Position numbers and translations under genes: made by a program. The notes under the pieces were generated by a model. It saw only the letters and a list, made by a program, of their open reading frames with translations, had not been told where the DNA came from and did not search any database. A stretch of 49,805 nt of DNA from Paracoccaceae bacterium (GTDB lineage Bacteria; Pseudomonadota; Alphaproteobacteria; Rhodobacterales; Rhodobacteraceae), in the NCBI GenBank assembly GCA_020846995.1, contig JADLCV010000042.1, positions 1 through 49,805 of the forward strand, read 5' to 3'. Of the stretch, positions 24,938 to 33,933 are shown one piece after another (positions within the stretch are counted from its first letter, which is position 1; every line of letters starts with the position of its first letter).

Positions 24938-25798
24938 TCAGTCGGCCCGGGCGAGGCGCGTGGCGCCCGGCCTGCCGCCGTATGCGGCCACCGCCTGCTC
25001 GAGCCAGGCCGCATAGGCGGCCTCGCTCACCACCTTGACGGTGATCGGCATGTAGCTGTGATCCTTGCCGCAGAGTTCCGAGCACTGGCCGAAGTAGACG
25101 CCCTCGCGGTCGGCCGCGAACCAGAGCTGCGCCAGCCGCCCCGGCACCGCATCCTGCTTGACGCCGAAGGCCGGCACCGCCCAGGCGTGGATGACGTCGG
25201 CCGCCGTCAGCTGCATGACGATGGTCTTGCCGACCGGCACCACCACCGCGGCATCGGCGGCGAGAAGGTAGTCGGTGGGGGCGTAGCCATGGGCCTCGAG
25301 ATCCTCGCGCGGCAAGAGGAAGCTCGCGAACTCGAAGCCGTGATCGACGTATTCGTAGTTCCAGAACCACTGCATGCCGGTCACCTTGATGGTGATGTCG
25401 GCCTTGGGGATCTCCTGCTGGCGGAAGAGGACCGGGAGCGAGAAGGAGCCGATGACGACGAGGATGAGGATCGGCACCACCGTCCAGGTGACCTCGAGGG
25501 GCGCGTTGTGCGAGAAGCGCGCCGGCACCGGGTTGGCGCGCCGGTTGTAGCGCAGGATGACGATGGCAAGGAGCGCCACCACCAGCGCGACGATGACGGT
25601 GATGATGACGAGGACGAAGTTGTCGAGGAAGTGGAAGTCGGCGGCAAGCCCGGTCGCCGCCGGCTGCAACCCCATCGCCCCGTCGACCGGCCGGCCGACG
25701 GTCTCGAGCGCCGGCAGCCCCGCCTCCTGCGCCCGCGCCGCCGCGGCCGCAAGGCCCGCGAGTGCGGCCGCGGCCGCCCGTGTCTTCGCCAATCGCAT
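24938..25798 (-). CDS. ctaC: Cytochrome c oxidase (aa3) subunit II
   Basis: This exported subunit of about 286 residues carries the CuA centre that receives electrons from cytochrome c. It has a signal peptide (about 1-23), two membrane helices (about 60-83 and 104-124) and a cupredoxin domain. CuA ligands are His204 ([10 protein letters not shown]), Cys239, Glu241, Cys243, His247 and Met250 ([13 protein letters not shown]). Aromatic residues for electron entry are visible in [13 protein letters not shown] 25798 (MRLAKTR) gives a proper signal peptide; an upstream ATG at 25828 would add ten residues. It heads the nine-gene run down to the acetyltransferase. Confidence 0.98.
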   Translation of the reverse strand: MRLAKTRAAAAALAGLAAAAARAQEAGLPALETVGRPVDGAMGLQPAATGLAADFHFLDNFVLVIITVIVALVVALLAIVILRYNRRANPVPARFSHNAPLEVTWTVVPILILVVIGSFSLPVLFRQQEIPKADITIKVTGMQWFWNYEYVDHGFEFASFLLPREDLEAHGYAPTDYLLAADAAVVVPVGKTIVMQLTAADVIHAWAVPAFGVKQDAVPGRLAQLWFAADREGVYFGQCSELCGKDHSYMPITVKVVSEAAYAAWLEQAVAAYGGRPGATRLARAD

Positions 25799-25891
25799 GT
25801 CCGATTCCCGTCCAGTTGTCCCCGTCACGGCGCGGCTTCACGCCGACTCGCAGCGGGCGCGCCCGCCGGGCCATCGTTGCTTTCGGCATCG

Positions 25892-25919
25892 AAGATACAT
25901 ATCTGACCCGGGCCGGCAA
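25892..25919 (-). promoter_or_regulatory. Possible promoter of the cta operon
   Basis: On the minus strand TTGCCG (25914-25919) and TATCTT (25892-25897) are 16 bases apart, in a short AT island between the divergent ctaC and tldD genes. The same arrangement, TTGCCG-N16-TATCGT, is seen upstream of the 39.5-kb envelope operon. Confidence 0.4.
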
Positions 25920-25987
25920 GCGCCGGCGTGGCGGCAGCCGGGCCCGGGCCGTCTTTTCCCTGCCCCTTTCCCCGCCAAGGTCCCGCG

Positions 25988-27424
25988 ATGCCCGATGTCC
26001 CGCCGCCCGCCGACCCCTTCCGCCCCTTCGTCTCCCACCTCGACGAGGCCCGGGCGCTTGCCCTCCTGCGCGAGGCCCTCGCCGGGGCCGACGACGGCGA
26101 GCTCTTCCTCGAGCGGCGACGGACGGAATCGCTCCTCCTCGACGACGGCCGCATCCGCCAGGCAAGCTTCGGGGCGGCCGAGGGCTTCGGCCTGCGGGCG
26201 GTCCGCGGCGAGGTCGCGGGCCATGCCCACGCCAACGAGTTGAGCCTCGCCGCGATCGCGCGCGCATCGGCGACGGCGCGGCTCGCCGTCGGCACCGGCG
26301 GCGGGGTCATGGCCGCGCCCCCCCGGCCCACCAACCGCCGCCTCTATCCCGCGACCGACCCCCTCGAGGGGACCACCTTCGCCGCCCGCATCGCCACCCT
26401 CCGGGCGATCGACGCCTTCGCCCGCGACCTCGACCCCCGGGTCGTCCAGGTCTCGGTGGCGCTCGCCGCCTCGCTCCAGGAGATCGAGATCCTGCGCCCC
26501 GAGGGGCTGCGCCTTGCCGATGTCCGGCCGCTCTCGCGGCTGACGGTCACGATCATCGCCGAGCGCGCCGGCCGGCGCGAGAGCGGCAGTGCCGGCGGCG
26601 GCGGGCGGGCCGCGGCCGACCGCCTCATGGACCCCGCCCACTGGCAGTGGGTGGTGCGCGAGGCCCTCCGCATCGCCCTCGTCAACCTCGACGCGGTGCC
26701 CGCCCCGGCCGGGGTGATGGAGGTCGCCCTCGGCCCCGGCTGGCCCGGCATCCTCCTCCACGAGGCGGTCGGCCACGGGCTCGAGGGCGACTTCAACCGC
26801 AAGACCTCGTCGGCCTTCGCCGGCCGCATCGGCAGCCGCGTCGCCGCCCCGGGGGTGACGGTCGTCGACGACGGCACGCTTGCGGGCCGCCGCGGCTCGC
26901 TCACCATCGACGACGAGGGCACGCCCTCCGCCCGCACCGTCCTGATCGAGGACGGCATCCTCGTCGGCTACATGCAGGACCGCCAGAACGCCCGTCTGAT
27001 GGGCCAGCACCCGACGGGCAACGGCCGCCGCGAAAGCTTCGCCCACATCCCGATGCCGCGGATGACGAACACGCTCATGCTCGCGGGCACCGCCGACCCC
27101 GCCGCGATCGTCGCCGACGTCGCCGACGGGATCTTTGCCACGGGCTTCGGCGGCGGCCAGGTCGACATCACCAACGGCAAGTTCGTCTTCGCCTGCACCG
27201 AGGCCTACCGCGTCCGCCGCGGCCGCATCGAGGCGCCGGTGAAGGGGGCGACGCTGATCGGCGACGGGCCGACCGCGCTCCGGCGCATCCGCGCCATCGG
27301 CAGCGACCTCGCGCTCGACCCCGGCATGGGCAATTGCGGCAAGGCCGGGCAGTGGGTGCCGGTCGGGGTCGGCCAGCCCACACTCCTGATCGAGGGGCTG
27401 ACGGTCGGCGGCAGCGCCGCCTGA
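25988..27424 (+). CDS. tldD: Metalloprotease TldD
   Basis: This 478-residue cytoplasmic protein is a subunit of the TldD/TldE zinc protease, which degrades unfolded or modified peptides and matures some ribosomal peptides. The zinc motif His258-Glu259-x3-His263 lies in LLHEAVGHGLEGDFNRK, and the C-terminal cysteine ligand is in GMGNCGKAGQWVPVGVGQPT. The partner TldE is not in this window. ATG 25988 is chosen over an in-frame ATG at 25928, because the extra N-terminus is Pro-rich and unlike the family. It is divergent from ctaC. Confidence 0.96.
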   Translation: MPDVPPPADPFRPFVSHLDEARALALLREALAGADDGELFLERRRTESLLLDDGRIRQASFGAAEGFGLRAVRGEVAGHAHANELSLAAIARASATARLAVGTGGGVMAAPPRPTNRRLYPATDPLEGTTFAARIATLRAIDAFARDLDPRVVQVSVALAASLQEIEILRPEGLRLADVRPLSRLTVTIIAERAGRRESGSAGGGGRAAADRLMDPAHWQWVVREALRIALVNLDAVPAPAGVMEVALGPGWPGILLHEAVGHGLEGDFNRKTSSAFAGRIGSRVAAPGVTVVDDGTLAGRRGSLTIDDEGTPSARTVLIEDGILVGYMQDRQNARLMGQHPTGNGRRESFAHIPMPRMTNTLMLAGTADPAAIVADVADGIFATGFGGGQVDITNGKFVFACTEAYRVRRGRIEAPVKGATLIGDGPTALRRIRAIGSDLALDPGMGNCGKAGQWVPVGVGQPTLLIEGLTVGGSAA

Positions 27425-27583
27425 GGGGGCCCCGCTGCGCCGCAGCCCCCCCCCGAGGGCCCCGCTGCCGCCTGCCCGCCGCCCCGGGAGAGCCCGCGGA
27501 CAAGGGGGAATCGTCGTTCACCGCCCGTTAACCCTGAGCGGGCAGAGTCCGAATCGGATGAGGCGGACCGGGGCGGCGCGAAG

Positions 27584-29068
27584 ATGTCTTCTTCCCCCAC
27601 ACCCTTCACCCCACCCACCACGGAAGAGGAAAGGCTTGCCCTCGTCCGTCTCATCCGCTCCCGCCGGGTCGGCCCGGCGACCTTCCACCGGCTGATCGAC
27701 GCCCACGGCACGCCCGCGGCGGCGCTCGCGGCCCTCCCTGCCGTCGCCCGCGCCGCGGGCGAGGCCGACTATGCCCCCTGCCCGCCCGAGGTGGCGGCCG
27801 GGGAGATCGCCGCCGCCCGCGCGCTCGGCGCCCGGCCGCTCTGCTTCGGCGCCCCCGACTACCCCGCCCCGCTCGCCGATCTTCCCGATGCCCCGCCGCT
27901 CCTCTGGGTCGTCGGCGACCCCGCGCTTCTCGCCCGGCCGATGGTGGCGCTCGTCGGCATGCGCAACGCCTCCTCGCTCGGCCTGCGCATGGCCCGCCGG
28001 CTCGCCGAGGGGCTCGGGGCGGCGGGCTTCGCCGTCGTCTCGGGCCTCGCCCGCGGCGTCGACGGCGCGGCCCATGCGGCCTCGCTCGCGACCGGCACCG
28101 TCGCCGTCGTCGCCGGCGGCATCGACATCGTCTACCCGGCCGAGAACGCCGCCCTCGCGGCCGCGATCGCGGCCCGCGGGGCGGTCGTCTCCGAGCATCC
28201 CCCCGGGCTTTCCCCCCAGGCGCGCCATTTCCCCACCCGCAACCGCATCGTCGCCGGGCTCGCGCTCGGCGTCATCGTCGTCGAGGCGGCCGAGCGGTCG
28301 GGCAGCCTCATCACCGCCCGCGCCGCCCTCGACCAGGCGCGGGTCGTGATGGCCGTCCCCGGCCACCCCCTCGACCCCCGCGCCGCCGGCACCAACGCCC
28401 TCCTGCGCGAGGGCGCCGTCCTCGTCCGCGACGCCGAGGATGCCGCGGCCGCCCTCGCCCCGGCGGCGGCGGCCCACGCCGCCGAGGCCGCGGCCCGTTG
28501 GCGCACGACCGCCACCCCGCCCGCGCCTCCGCCCGCCGGTCGCGCCCCCCCCGCCCCGCCCCGGCCGACGGCCGCCGGCGCCCCCCCGCCGCGCGCCCTG
28601 CACGAGCCGTCCCCCGAGGGTCATCCCGCCCCGCCCGCGGCCGCCCTCGGCCCGGGGCCGTCGGCCGGAGCGGCCGCGCCGCTGGGGGACCGGGCTCTGC
28701 CGGCCGCAGTCGCCGCCGCCCCGCCGCCGCCCGCGCCCGCCGCGCCGGCGGGGCCGTCCTCCCGGCCGCATCCCGCCCCGCCCCGGCCGGTGGCGGCGGC
28801 GGCGAGCGCCCCGCCCGCGGCGCCGGCGGGGCCGTCCTCCCGGCCGCATCCCGCCCCGCCCCGGCCGGCGGCGGCGGCGGCGCTGGCGGTGGCGCGCGAC
28901 CTCCACCGGCTGATCCTCGAGCGGCTCGGGGCGGCCCCCCTCGCCGAGGACGCGCTTCTGCGCGACCTTGCCCTGCCGCCGGCGGCGGTCGCCCACGCCC
29001 TCCTCGACCTCGAACTCGACGGGGCCATCGCCCGCCAGCCCGGCGGCCTCCTCGCCCGCCTGCCTTGA
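27584..29068 (+). CDS. dprA: DNA-processing protein DprA with an expanded Pro-Ala linker
   Basis: This 494-residue protein loads RecA on incoming single-stranded DNA in natural transformation. It has an N-terminal helical domain (about 15-60) and a Rossmann-like DNA-binding fold (about 85-290) with VALVGMRNASSLG, VVSGLARGVDGAAHAASL, GGIDIVYPAEN, and FPTRNRIVAGLA. A winged-helix C-terminus (about 437-494) ends the protein. Between fold and winged helix lies a Pro/Ala-rich linker of about 130 residues, much longer than usual. The whole protein exceeds the usual 360-400 residues. The linker contains a duplicated block, APAGPSSRPHPAPPRP. No competence genes are adjacent. Confidence 0.95.
   Translation: MSSSPTPFTPPTTEEERLALVRLIRSRRVGPATFHRLIDAHGTPAAALAALPAVARAAGEADYAPCPPEVAAGEIAAARALGARPLCFGAPDYPAPLADLPDAPPLLWVVGDPALLARPMVALVGMRNASSLGLRMARRLAEGLGAAGFAVVSGLARGVDGAAHAASLATGTVAVVAGGIDIVYPAENAALAAAIAARGAVVSEHPPGLSPQARHFPTRNRIVAGLALGVIVVEAAERSGSLITARAALDQARVVMAVPGHPLDPRAAGTNALLREGAVLVRDAEDAAAALAPAAAAHAAEAAARWRTTATPPAPPPAGRAPPAPPRPTAAGAPPPRALHEPSPEGHPAPPAAALGPGPSAGAAAPLGDRALPAAVAAAPPPPAPAAPAGPSSRPHPAPPRPVAAAASAPPAAPAGPSSRPHPAPPRPAAAAALAVARDLHRLILERLGAAPLAEDALLRDLALPPAAVAHALLDLELDGAIARQPGGLLARLP
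28743..28881 (+). repeat. 78-bp-period direct repeat inside dprA
   Basis: A 48-base word is repeated exactly at 28743-28790 and 28821-28868. With one T/C mismatch the match extends to about 61 bases (to 28803 and 28881). The period of 78 bases is 26 codons, so the repeat keeps the frame and encodes two copies of AAPAGPSSRPHPAPPRP (residues 386-402 and 412-428). Confidence 0.9.
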
Positions 29069-29212
29069 GGGGGCGCTTCGGGAACGCATCCGCGCCTCGG
29101 GCGCCGCCGGCCGCGCGGCCCCGGCCCGAATGGCCGGACCTGCCCGGGGTGACCGCGCGGGCCCGCCGGGCCGAAACCGACCCCGGGCCCCGGCCCTCGC
29201 GGTGCGCCGGCC

Positions 29213-29240
29213 GCCGGCCCGCGGCGGGCCGCGGGCCGGC
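29213..29240. terminator. Perfect 13-bp GC hairpin at the converging dprA and korB ends
   Basis: GCCGGCCCGCGGC at 29213-29225 and its exact reverse complement at 29228-29240 are separated by two bases. The element ends three bases before the korB stop codon (29244-29246) and is about 145 bases past the dprA stop. It is the strongest hairpin seen in the window and probably ends korB transcripts. No U-tract follows. Confidence 0.55.
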
Positions 29241-29243
29241 AGC

Positions 29244-30299
29244 TCAGCGGAGGGCGTCGTTGATCGCGGCGAGGGCGGCGGCGCCGGGGCAGAGGGCCGT
29301 CTCGTCGAGGCGGGCGAGCGGCGCCGCGACGGTGTTCAGCCGGCCGTGGAGGTCGCGCCGGCCGGGGTCGAGGTAGAGAAGCCCCGTCGTCACCATCCCG
29401 GCCGTCTCGCGGGCCTGGATATGGGCGAGCGCCCCGGCCTTGTCGGAGGGGTCGTAGTCCTCGGCGAGCTTGTGGAGGAGGAGGACGGTCCCGTTTGGCT
29501 GCTCGATCCGGACCTCGGTGCCGGGCGCGTAGTCGACGCTCACGGGCTCGGCCGGGCTGAAGACGTCAAGGCGGTTCAGGGCCGCGTTGTGCTCGCGCAC
29601 ATGGTCGTAGCTGCGCGTCGAGCCCTTGTGGTTGTTGAAGGCGACGCAGGGCGAGACGACATCGAGGATGGCCGGCCCGGGATGGCTGATCGCGGCCTTG
29701 ATCAGGGGCACGAGCTGGGCCTTGTCGCCCGAGAACGAGCGGGCGACGAAGCTTGCCCCCATGAGGATCGCGAGCGAGGCGAGGTCGATGCCCGATTCGA
29801 CGTTGACGGCCCCGCGCTTGGCCACCGAGCCACGGTCGGCGGTGGCCGAGAACTGCCCCTTGGTCAGCCCGTAGACGCCGTTGTTCATGACGATGTAGGT
29901 CATGTTGACGCCGCGGCGCATGATGTGGGCGAACTGGCCGAGCCCGATCGAGGCGCTGTCGCCGTCGCCCGACACCCCGAGGTAGATGAGCTCGCGGTTG
30001 GCGAGCGCGGCCCCGGTCAGGACCGAGGGCATGCGGCCGTGGACGGTGTTGAAGCCGTGGCTCGCGCCGAGGAAGTAGGTGGGCGTCTTCGACGAGCAGC
30101 CAATGCCCGAGAGCTTGGCCACGCGGTGGGGCTCGATGTCCTGCTCGAAGCAGGCCTGGACGATCGCCGCCGAGATCGAATCGTGCCCGCAACCGGCGCA
30201 GAGCGTCGACACCGGCCCCTCGTAGTCGCGGCGGGTGAAGCCGACGGCGTTGCGCGTGAGCGAGGGATGGTGGAGCCTGGGCTTGGCGATGTGGGTCAC
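29244..30299 (-). CDS. korB: 2-oxoacid:acceptor oxidoreductase beta subunit (KorB-type)
   Basis: This 351-residue protein is the thiamine-diphosphate-binding half of a 2-oxoacid oxidoreductase that oxidatively decarboxylates a 2-oxoacid to its acyl-CoA, probably 2-oxoglutarate. [4Fe-4S] ligands are Cys34, Cys37 (LCAGCGHDS), Cys68 (GIGCSSKTP) and Cys218 (SPCVAFNNH). The TPP motif runs from GDGD (111-114) to NN (139-140), followed by GVYGLTKGQFSATADRG. The GTG start at 30299 overlaps the alpha-subunit stop by four bases. It is the last gene of the three-gene set. Confidence 0.93.
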   Translation of the reverse strand: MTHIAKPRLHHPSLTRNAVGFTRRDYEGPVSTLCAGCGHDSISAAIVQACFEQDIEPHRVAKLSGIGCSSKTPTYFLGASHGFNTVHGRMPSVLTGAALANRELIYLGVSGDGDSASIGLGQFAHIMRRGVNMTYIVMNNGVYGLTKGQFSATADRGSVAKRGAVNVESGIDLASLAILMGASFVARSFSGDKAQLVPLIKAAISHPGPAILDVVSPCVAFNNHKGSTRSYDHVREHNAALNRLDVFSPAEPVSVDYAPGTEVRIEQPNGTVLLLHKLAEDYDPSDKAGALAHIQARETAGMVTTGLLYLDPGRRDLHGRLNTVAAPLARLDETALCPGAAALAAINDALR

Positions 30300-32140
30300 G
30301 ACACGGCCCTCTCGAGGGGGGTGACGACGCCTGCGGCCAGCCGGTCGCGGATCGCGGCGATGATGAAGCGGGCGGTGATCGGCGTGCCGTCGTAGTGCAG
30401 GACCGCGATCAGCCGAGCGGGATCGACGTCGAGCTCGTTGACGAGCAGGCTGCGCATCTGCCCGTCGCGATTCTGCTCGACCACGAACACCTTGTCGTGG
30501 GCGAGGATGAAGTCGCGGACGCTGTCGGGGAAGGGAAAGGCGCGGAGCCGCAGGGCATCGAGCGGGTGGCCGTCGGCGACCAGGGTCGCGAGGGCCTCGG
30601 CCATGGCCGGGGCGGTCGAGCCGTAGGAGATCGCCCCCCAGGCCGTCGGCCGCCCGGCCGGGGAAAGCTCGGGCGGCGGCACCAGCGCCCGGGCGGTGGC
30701 GAACTTCTTCTGCAGGCGTTCCATGTTGGCGACGTAGTCCGCGCCCTCCTCGGAATAGCGCGCGAAGGCGTTCTTGGTCGTGCCGCGGGTGAAGAAGGCC
30801 CCGCGCGAGGGGTGCGTGCCGGGCAGCGTCCGCCAGGGAATGCCGTCGCCGTCGACGTCGAGGTAGCGCCCGAAGGTCTTGCCGACCTCGAGTTCCTCGG
30901 CCGTCATCACCTTGCCGCGGTCGTAGCGGCGCCCGTCCTCCCAGGCGAAGGGCCGGCACAGGCGGCGGTTCATGCCGATGTCGAGGTCCGACATCACGAA
31001 CACCGGCGTCTGCAGCCTTTCGGCGAGGTCGAGGGCGGCGGCGGTGAAGTCGAAGCACTCGCGCGGGTCCTCGGGAAAGAGGAGGACGTGCTTGGTGTCG
31101 CCGTTCGAGGCGTAGGCGCAGGAGAGGAGGTCGGACTGCTGGGTCCGCGTCGGCATCCCCGTCGAGGGGCCGCCGCGCTGGACGTTGACGATCACCGAGG
31201 GGATCTCGGCGAAGTAGGCGAGGCCGATGAACTCGGTCATGAGGCTGATCCCGGGCCCCGAGGTGGCGGTGAAGGCCCGCGCCCCGTTCCAGCCGGCGCC
31301 GATGACCATGCCGATCGAGGCGAGCTCGTCCTCGGCCTGGACGATCGCGTAGCGCGCCTTGCCGGTCGCGGCATCGGTGCGGTAGCGCTTGCAGTAGCCC
31401 TCGAAGGCCTCGGCCACCGACGACGAGGGCGTGATCGGATACCAGGCGCAGACCGTCGCCCCGCCCCACACCGCCCCGAGCGCCGCCGCCGCGTTGCCCT
31501 CGGCAAAGATCATGTCGCCGACGGCATCGGCGCGGGCGATGCGCAGGCCGCAGATGTCGGCGGGAAGGTTGTCGCGCACCCAGTCGCGGCCCAGCCGCAT
31601 CGCCTTCACGTTCGAGGCGATGAGCGGCTCCTTGCCCTTGTACTGGCGGGCGAAGAGGGTCTCGATCACCGCCGGCTCGATGCCCATGAGCTGGGCCAGG
31701 GCGCCAACGTAGAGGATGTTCTTGAAGAGCTGGCGCTGGCGGGGGTCGGAATAGGTGGCGTTGCAGATCGCCGTCAGGGGCACGCCGATCGTCGTGACAT
31801 CCTTGCGGAAGGCGCTCTCGGGCAGGGGCCGGGTGCTGTCGTGGAGGAGGTAGCCGCCGGGCGTCAGCTCGGCCAGATCCTGCTTCCAGGTCTCGGGGTT
31901 CATGGCCACGACCATGTCGACGCCGCCGCGGCGGCCGAGATGGCCCGCCCCCGACACCCGCACCTCGTACCAGGTGGGCAGGCCCTGGATGTTCGAGGGG
32001 AAGATGTTGCGGGGGCTGACGGGCACCCCCATGCGCAGGATCGCGCGCGCGAAAAGCTCGTTCGCGCTGGCCGATCCGGACCCGTTGACATTCGCAAACT
32101 TGACAACGAAGTCGTTGATCGCATTCAGTTTCTGCGTCAT
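30296..32140 (-). CDS. korA: 2-oxoacid:acceptor oxidoreductase fused gamma-alpha subunit (KorA-type)
   Basis: This 614-residue protein joins a gamma domain (about 12-190, KFANVNGSGSASANELFARAI and GVDMVVAMNPETW) to an alpha pyrimidine-binding domain starting near AWYPITPSSSVAEAF (234-240). Later signatures are TSGPGISLMTEFIGLAYFAEIP and VQRGGPSTGMPTRTQQSDL. This fusion is typical of two-subunit KOR enzymes. It works with KorB at the TPP site; the KorC-like protein is the likely electron outlet. The ATG overlaps the upstream stop by four bases and the stop overlaps korB, so the three are coupled. The substrate is inferred from family, not proven. Confidence 0.94.
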   Translation of the reverse strand: MTQKLNAINDFVVKFANVNGSGSASANELFARAILRMGVPVSPRNIFPSNIQGLPTWYEVRVSGAGHLGRRGGVDMVVAMNPETWKQDLAELTPGGYLLHDSTRPLPESAFRKDVTTIGVPLTAICNATYSDPRQRQLFKNILYVGALAQLMGIEPAVIETLFARQYKGKEPLIASNVKAMRLGRDWVRDNLPADICGLRIARADAVGDMIFAEGNAAAALGAVWGGATVCAWYPITPSSSVAEAFEGYCKRYRTDAATGKARYAIVQAEDELASIGMVIGAGWNGARAFTATSGPGISLMTEFIGLAYFAEIPSVIVNVQRGGPSTGMPTRTQQSDLLSCAYASNGDTKHVLLFPEDPRECFDFTAAALDLAERLQTPVFVMSDLDIGMNRRLCRPFAWEDGRRYDRGKVMTAEELEVGKTFGRYLDVDGDGIPWRTLPGTHPSRGAFFTRGTTKNAFARYSEEGADYVANMERLQKKFATARALVPPPELSPAGRPTAWGAISYGSTAPAMAEALATLVADGHPLDALRLRAFPFPDSVRDFILAHDKVFVVEQNRDGQMRSLLVNELDVDPARLIAVLHYDGTPITARFIIAAIRDRLAAGVVTPLERAVS

Positions 32141-33933
32141 GGCTTGCCTGCCTGCGCGACCTCGATGAAATACTTGCGCATGTCCCACGCCCCGGTCGGA
32201 CAGCGTTCGGCACAAAGCCCGCAGTGCAGGCAGACGTCCTCGTCCTTGACCATGACGCGGCCGGTGTCGAGGCCGTCGGCGACGTAGAGCGCCTGCTCGA
32301 GGTTCAGCGCCGGCGCCTTCAGCCGCCGGCGGAGGTCGGCCTCCTCGCCGTTCGCGGTGAAGGTGATGCAGTCCATCGGGCAGATGTCGACGCAGGCGTC
32401 GCACTCGATGCAGAGCGGCGGGGTGAAGACGGTCTGGATGTCGCAGTTGAGGCAGCGCTGGGCCTCGCGCCAGGCGAGGCGGGCGTCGAAGCCGAGCTCG
32501 ACCTCGGCGCCGACGTCGGCGAGCGCCCGCTCGAGCATGAGGTGCGGCACCCGCTGGCGCGTCTCGAGCGAGACGTCGTTGTCATAGCTCCACTCGTGGA
32601 TGCCCATCTTCTGGCTGACGACGGTCACCCCGGGGGCGGGGCGGACGGTGATGTCCTCGCCGCTCAGGTAACGGTCGATCGAGATCGCGGCGGCGTGGCC
32701 GTGGGCCACCGCCCAGATGATGTTCTTCGGCCCGAAGGCGGCGTCGCCGCCGAAGAAGACGCTGGCGAGCGAGGACTGCATCGTCGCCGGATCGACCCGC
32801 GGCATGTCGCGGGGGTCGAAGAGCAGGCCGATGTTGCGCTCGATCCAGCCGAAGGCGTTCTCCTGGCCGACGGCGACGAGGACGTCGTCGCAGGCGATGA
32901 AGGCGTCGGGCTCTCCCGTCGCGACGAGGCGGCGGCGGCCGGCGGCGTCGGTCTCGGCGCGGACGATGCGGAAGGTCATGCCGGTCAGGCGGCCGTCCTC
33001 GACGACGAAGGATTTCGGCTCGTGCCAGTTGAGGATCGGAATGCCCTCGGCGATCGCGTCCTCCTTCTCCCAGGGCGAGGCCTTCATCTCCTCGAAGCCC
33101 GAGCGGACGACGACGCGGACGTCCGTCCCGCCGAGGCGGCGGGCGGTGCGGCAGCAGTCCATGGCCGTGTTGCCGCCGCCGAGCACGATCACCCGCCGGC
33201 CGATGCGCCCGACATGGCCGAAGGAGACCGAGGCCAGCCAGTCGATGCCGACGTGGATGTTCGCGCCCCCGGCCTTGCGGCCGGGAATGTCGAGGTCGCG
33301 GCCCTTGGGCGCGCCGCTGCCGACGAAGATCGCGTCCCAGCCCTCGGCGATGAGCCCGGCCAGGCTGGCGACGCGGCGGTTCTCGATCGTGATGTTGCCG
33401 ATCCCGGTGATATAGGCGACCTCCTCGTCGATCACCTCCTCGGGCAGGCGGAAGCGCGGGATCTGGGTGCGGATCAGCCCCCCGCCGCGGGGGTCGGGGT
33501 CAAGGAGGGTGACGGCGTAGCCGGCCACGGCAAGGTCGCGGGCGACGGTGAGCGAGGCCGGCCCGGCGCCGACGCAGGCGACGCGGCGGCCGTTCGCCGC
33601 CGGCGCCCGCGGCAGCCGGTCGCCGACGTCGTCCTTGTTGTCGGCGGCCACGCGCTTCAGCCGGCAGATCGCCACCGGCTCGGTCCGCCCGCCAGTCAGG
33701 TTCTCGTCCTCGACGCGGGCGCGCCGGCAGGCGGGCTCGCAGGGCCGGTCGCAGGTGCGCCCGAGGATGCCGGGGAAGACGTTCGAGCGCCAGTTGATCA
33801 TGTAGGCGTCGGCGTGGCGGCCGTGCGCGATCAGGCGGATGTACTCGGGAACCGGGGTGAAGGCCGGACATGCCCACTGGCAGTCGACGACCTTCAGGAA
33901 ATGGTCGGGATCGCTGATGTCGGTGGTTCGCAA
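32137..33933 (-). CDS. GltD-like FAD/NAD(P)H oxidoreductase with several [4Fe-4S] clusters (KorC-type)
   Basis: This protein of about 598 residues has an N-terminal cysteine domain (Cys18, 22, 61, 65, 69 in DCQWACPAF and RTCDRPCEPAC) and an FAD site (VGAGPASLTVARDLAVAG, about 121-138). It then has an NAD(P)H site (VIVLGGGNTAMDCC) and two C-terminal 4Fe-4S ferredoxin motifs (Cys508/511/514/518 and Cys568/571/574/578). It resembles the small subunit of glutamate synthase. Its place before korA and korB points to the subunit that passes electrons between the KOR active site and NAD(P), as in 2-oxoglutarate:NADP+ oxidoreductase of Azoarcus. I choose a TTG start at 33933: GGAGG lies seven bases upstream and conserved sequence begins there. 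An ATG at 34059 would add 42 unlikely residues. Confidence 0.88.
   Translation of the reverse strand: MRTTDISDPDHFLKVVDCQWACPAFTPVPEYIRLIAHGRHADAYMINWRSNVFPGILGRTCDRPCEPACRRARVEDENLTGGRTEPVAICRLKRVAADNKDDVGDRLPRAPAANGRRVACVGAGPASLTVARDLAVAGYAVTLLDPDPRGGGLIRTQIPRFRLPEEVIDEEVAYITGIGNITIENRRVASLAGLIAEGWDAIFVGSGAPKGRDLDIPGRKAGGANIHVGIDWLASVSFGHVGRIGRRVIVLGGGNTAMDCCRTARRLGGTDVRVVVRSGFEEMKASPWEKEDAIAEGIPILNWHEPKSFVVEDGRLTGMTFRIVRAETDAAGRRRLVATGEPDAFIACDDVLVAVGQENAFGWIERNIGLLFDPRDMPRVDPATMQSSLASVFFGGDAAFGPKNIIWAVAHGHAAAISIDRYLSGEDITVRPAPGVTVVSQKMGIHEWSYDNDVSLETRQRVPHLMLERALADVGAEVELGFDARLAWREAQRCLNCDIQTVFTPPLCIECDACVDICPMDCITFTANGEEADLRRRLKAPALNLEQALYVADGLDTGRVMVKDEDVCLHCGLCAERCPTGAWDMRKYFIEVAQAGKP

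Noticed and set aside
22383-25038. Long plus-strand open frames opposite the cta cluster
   Set aside because: They are the complementary frames of clear oxidase genes and show the same Arg/Asp/Gly/Glu-rich bias as other shadows.
27422-27475. Near-direct repeat of GGCCCCGCTGC with a nine-C run after tldD
   Set aside because: It is short and imperfect in low-complexity DNA. No clear hairpin or function could be supported.
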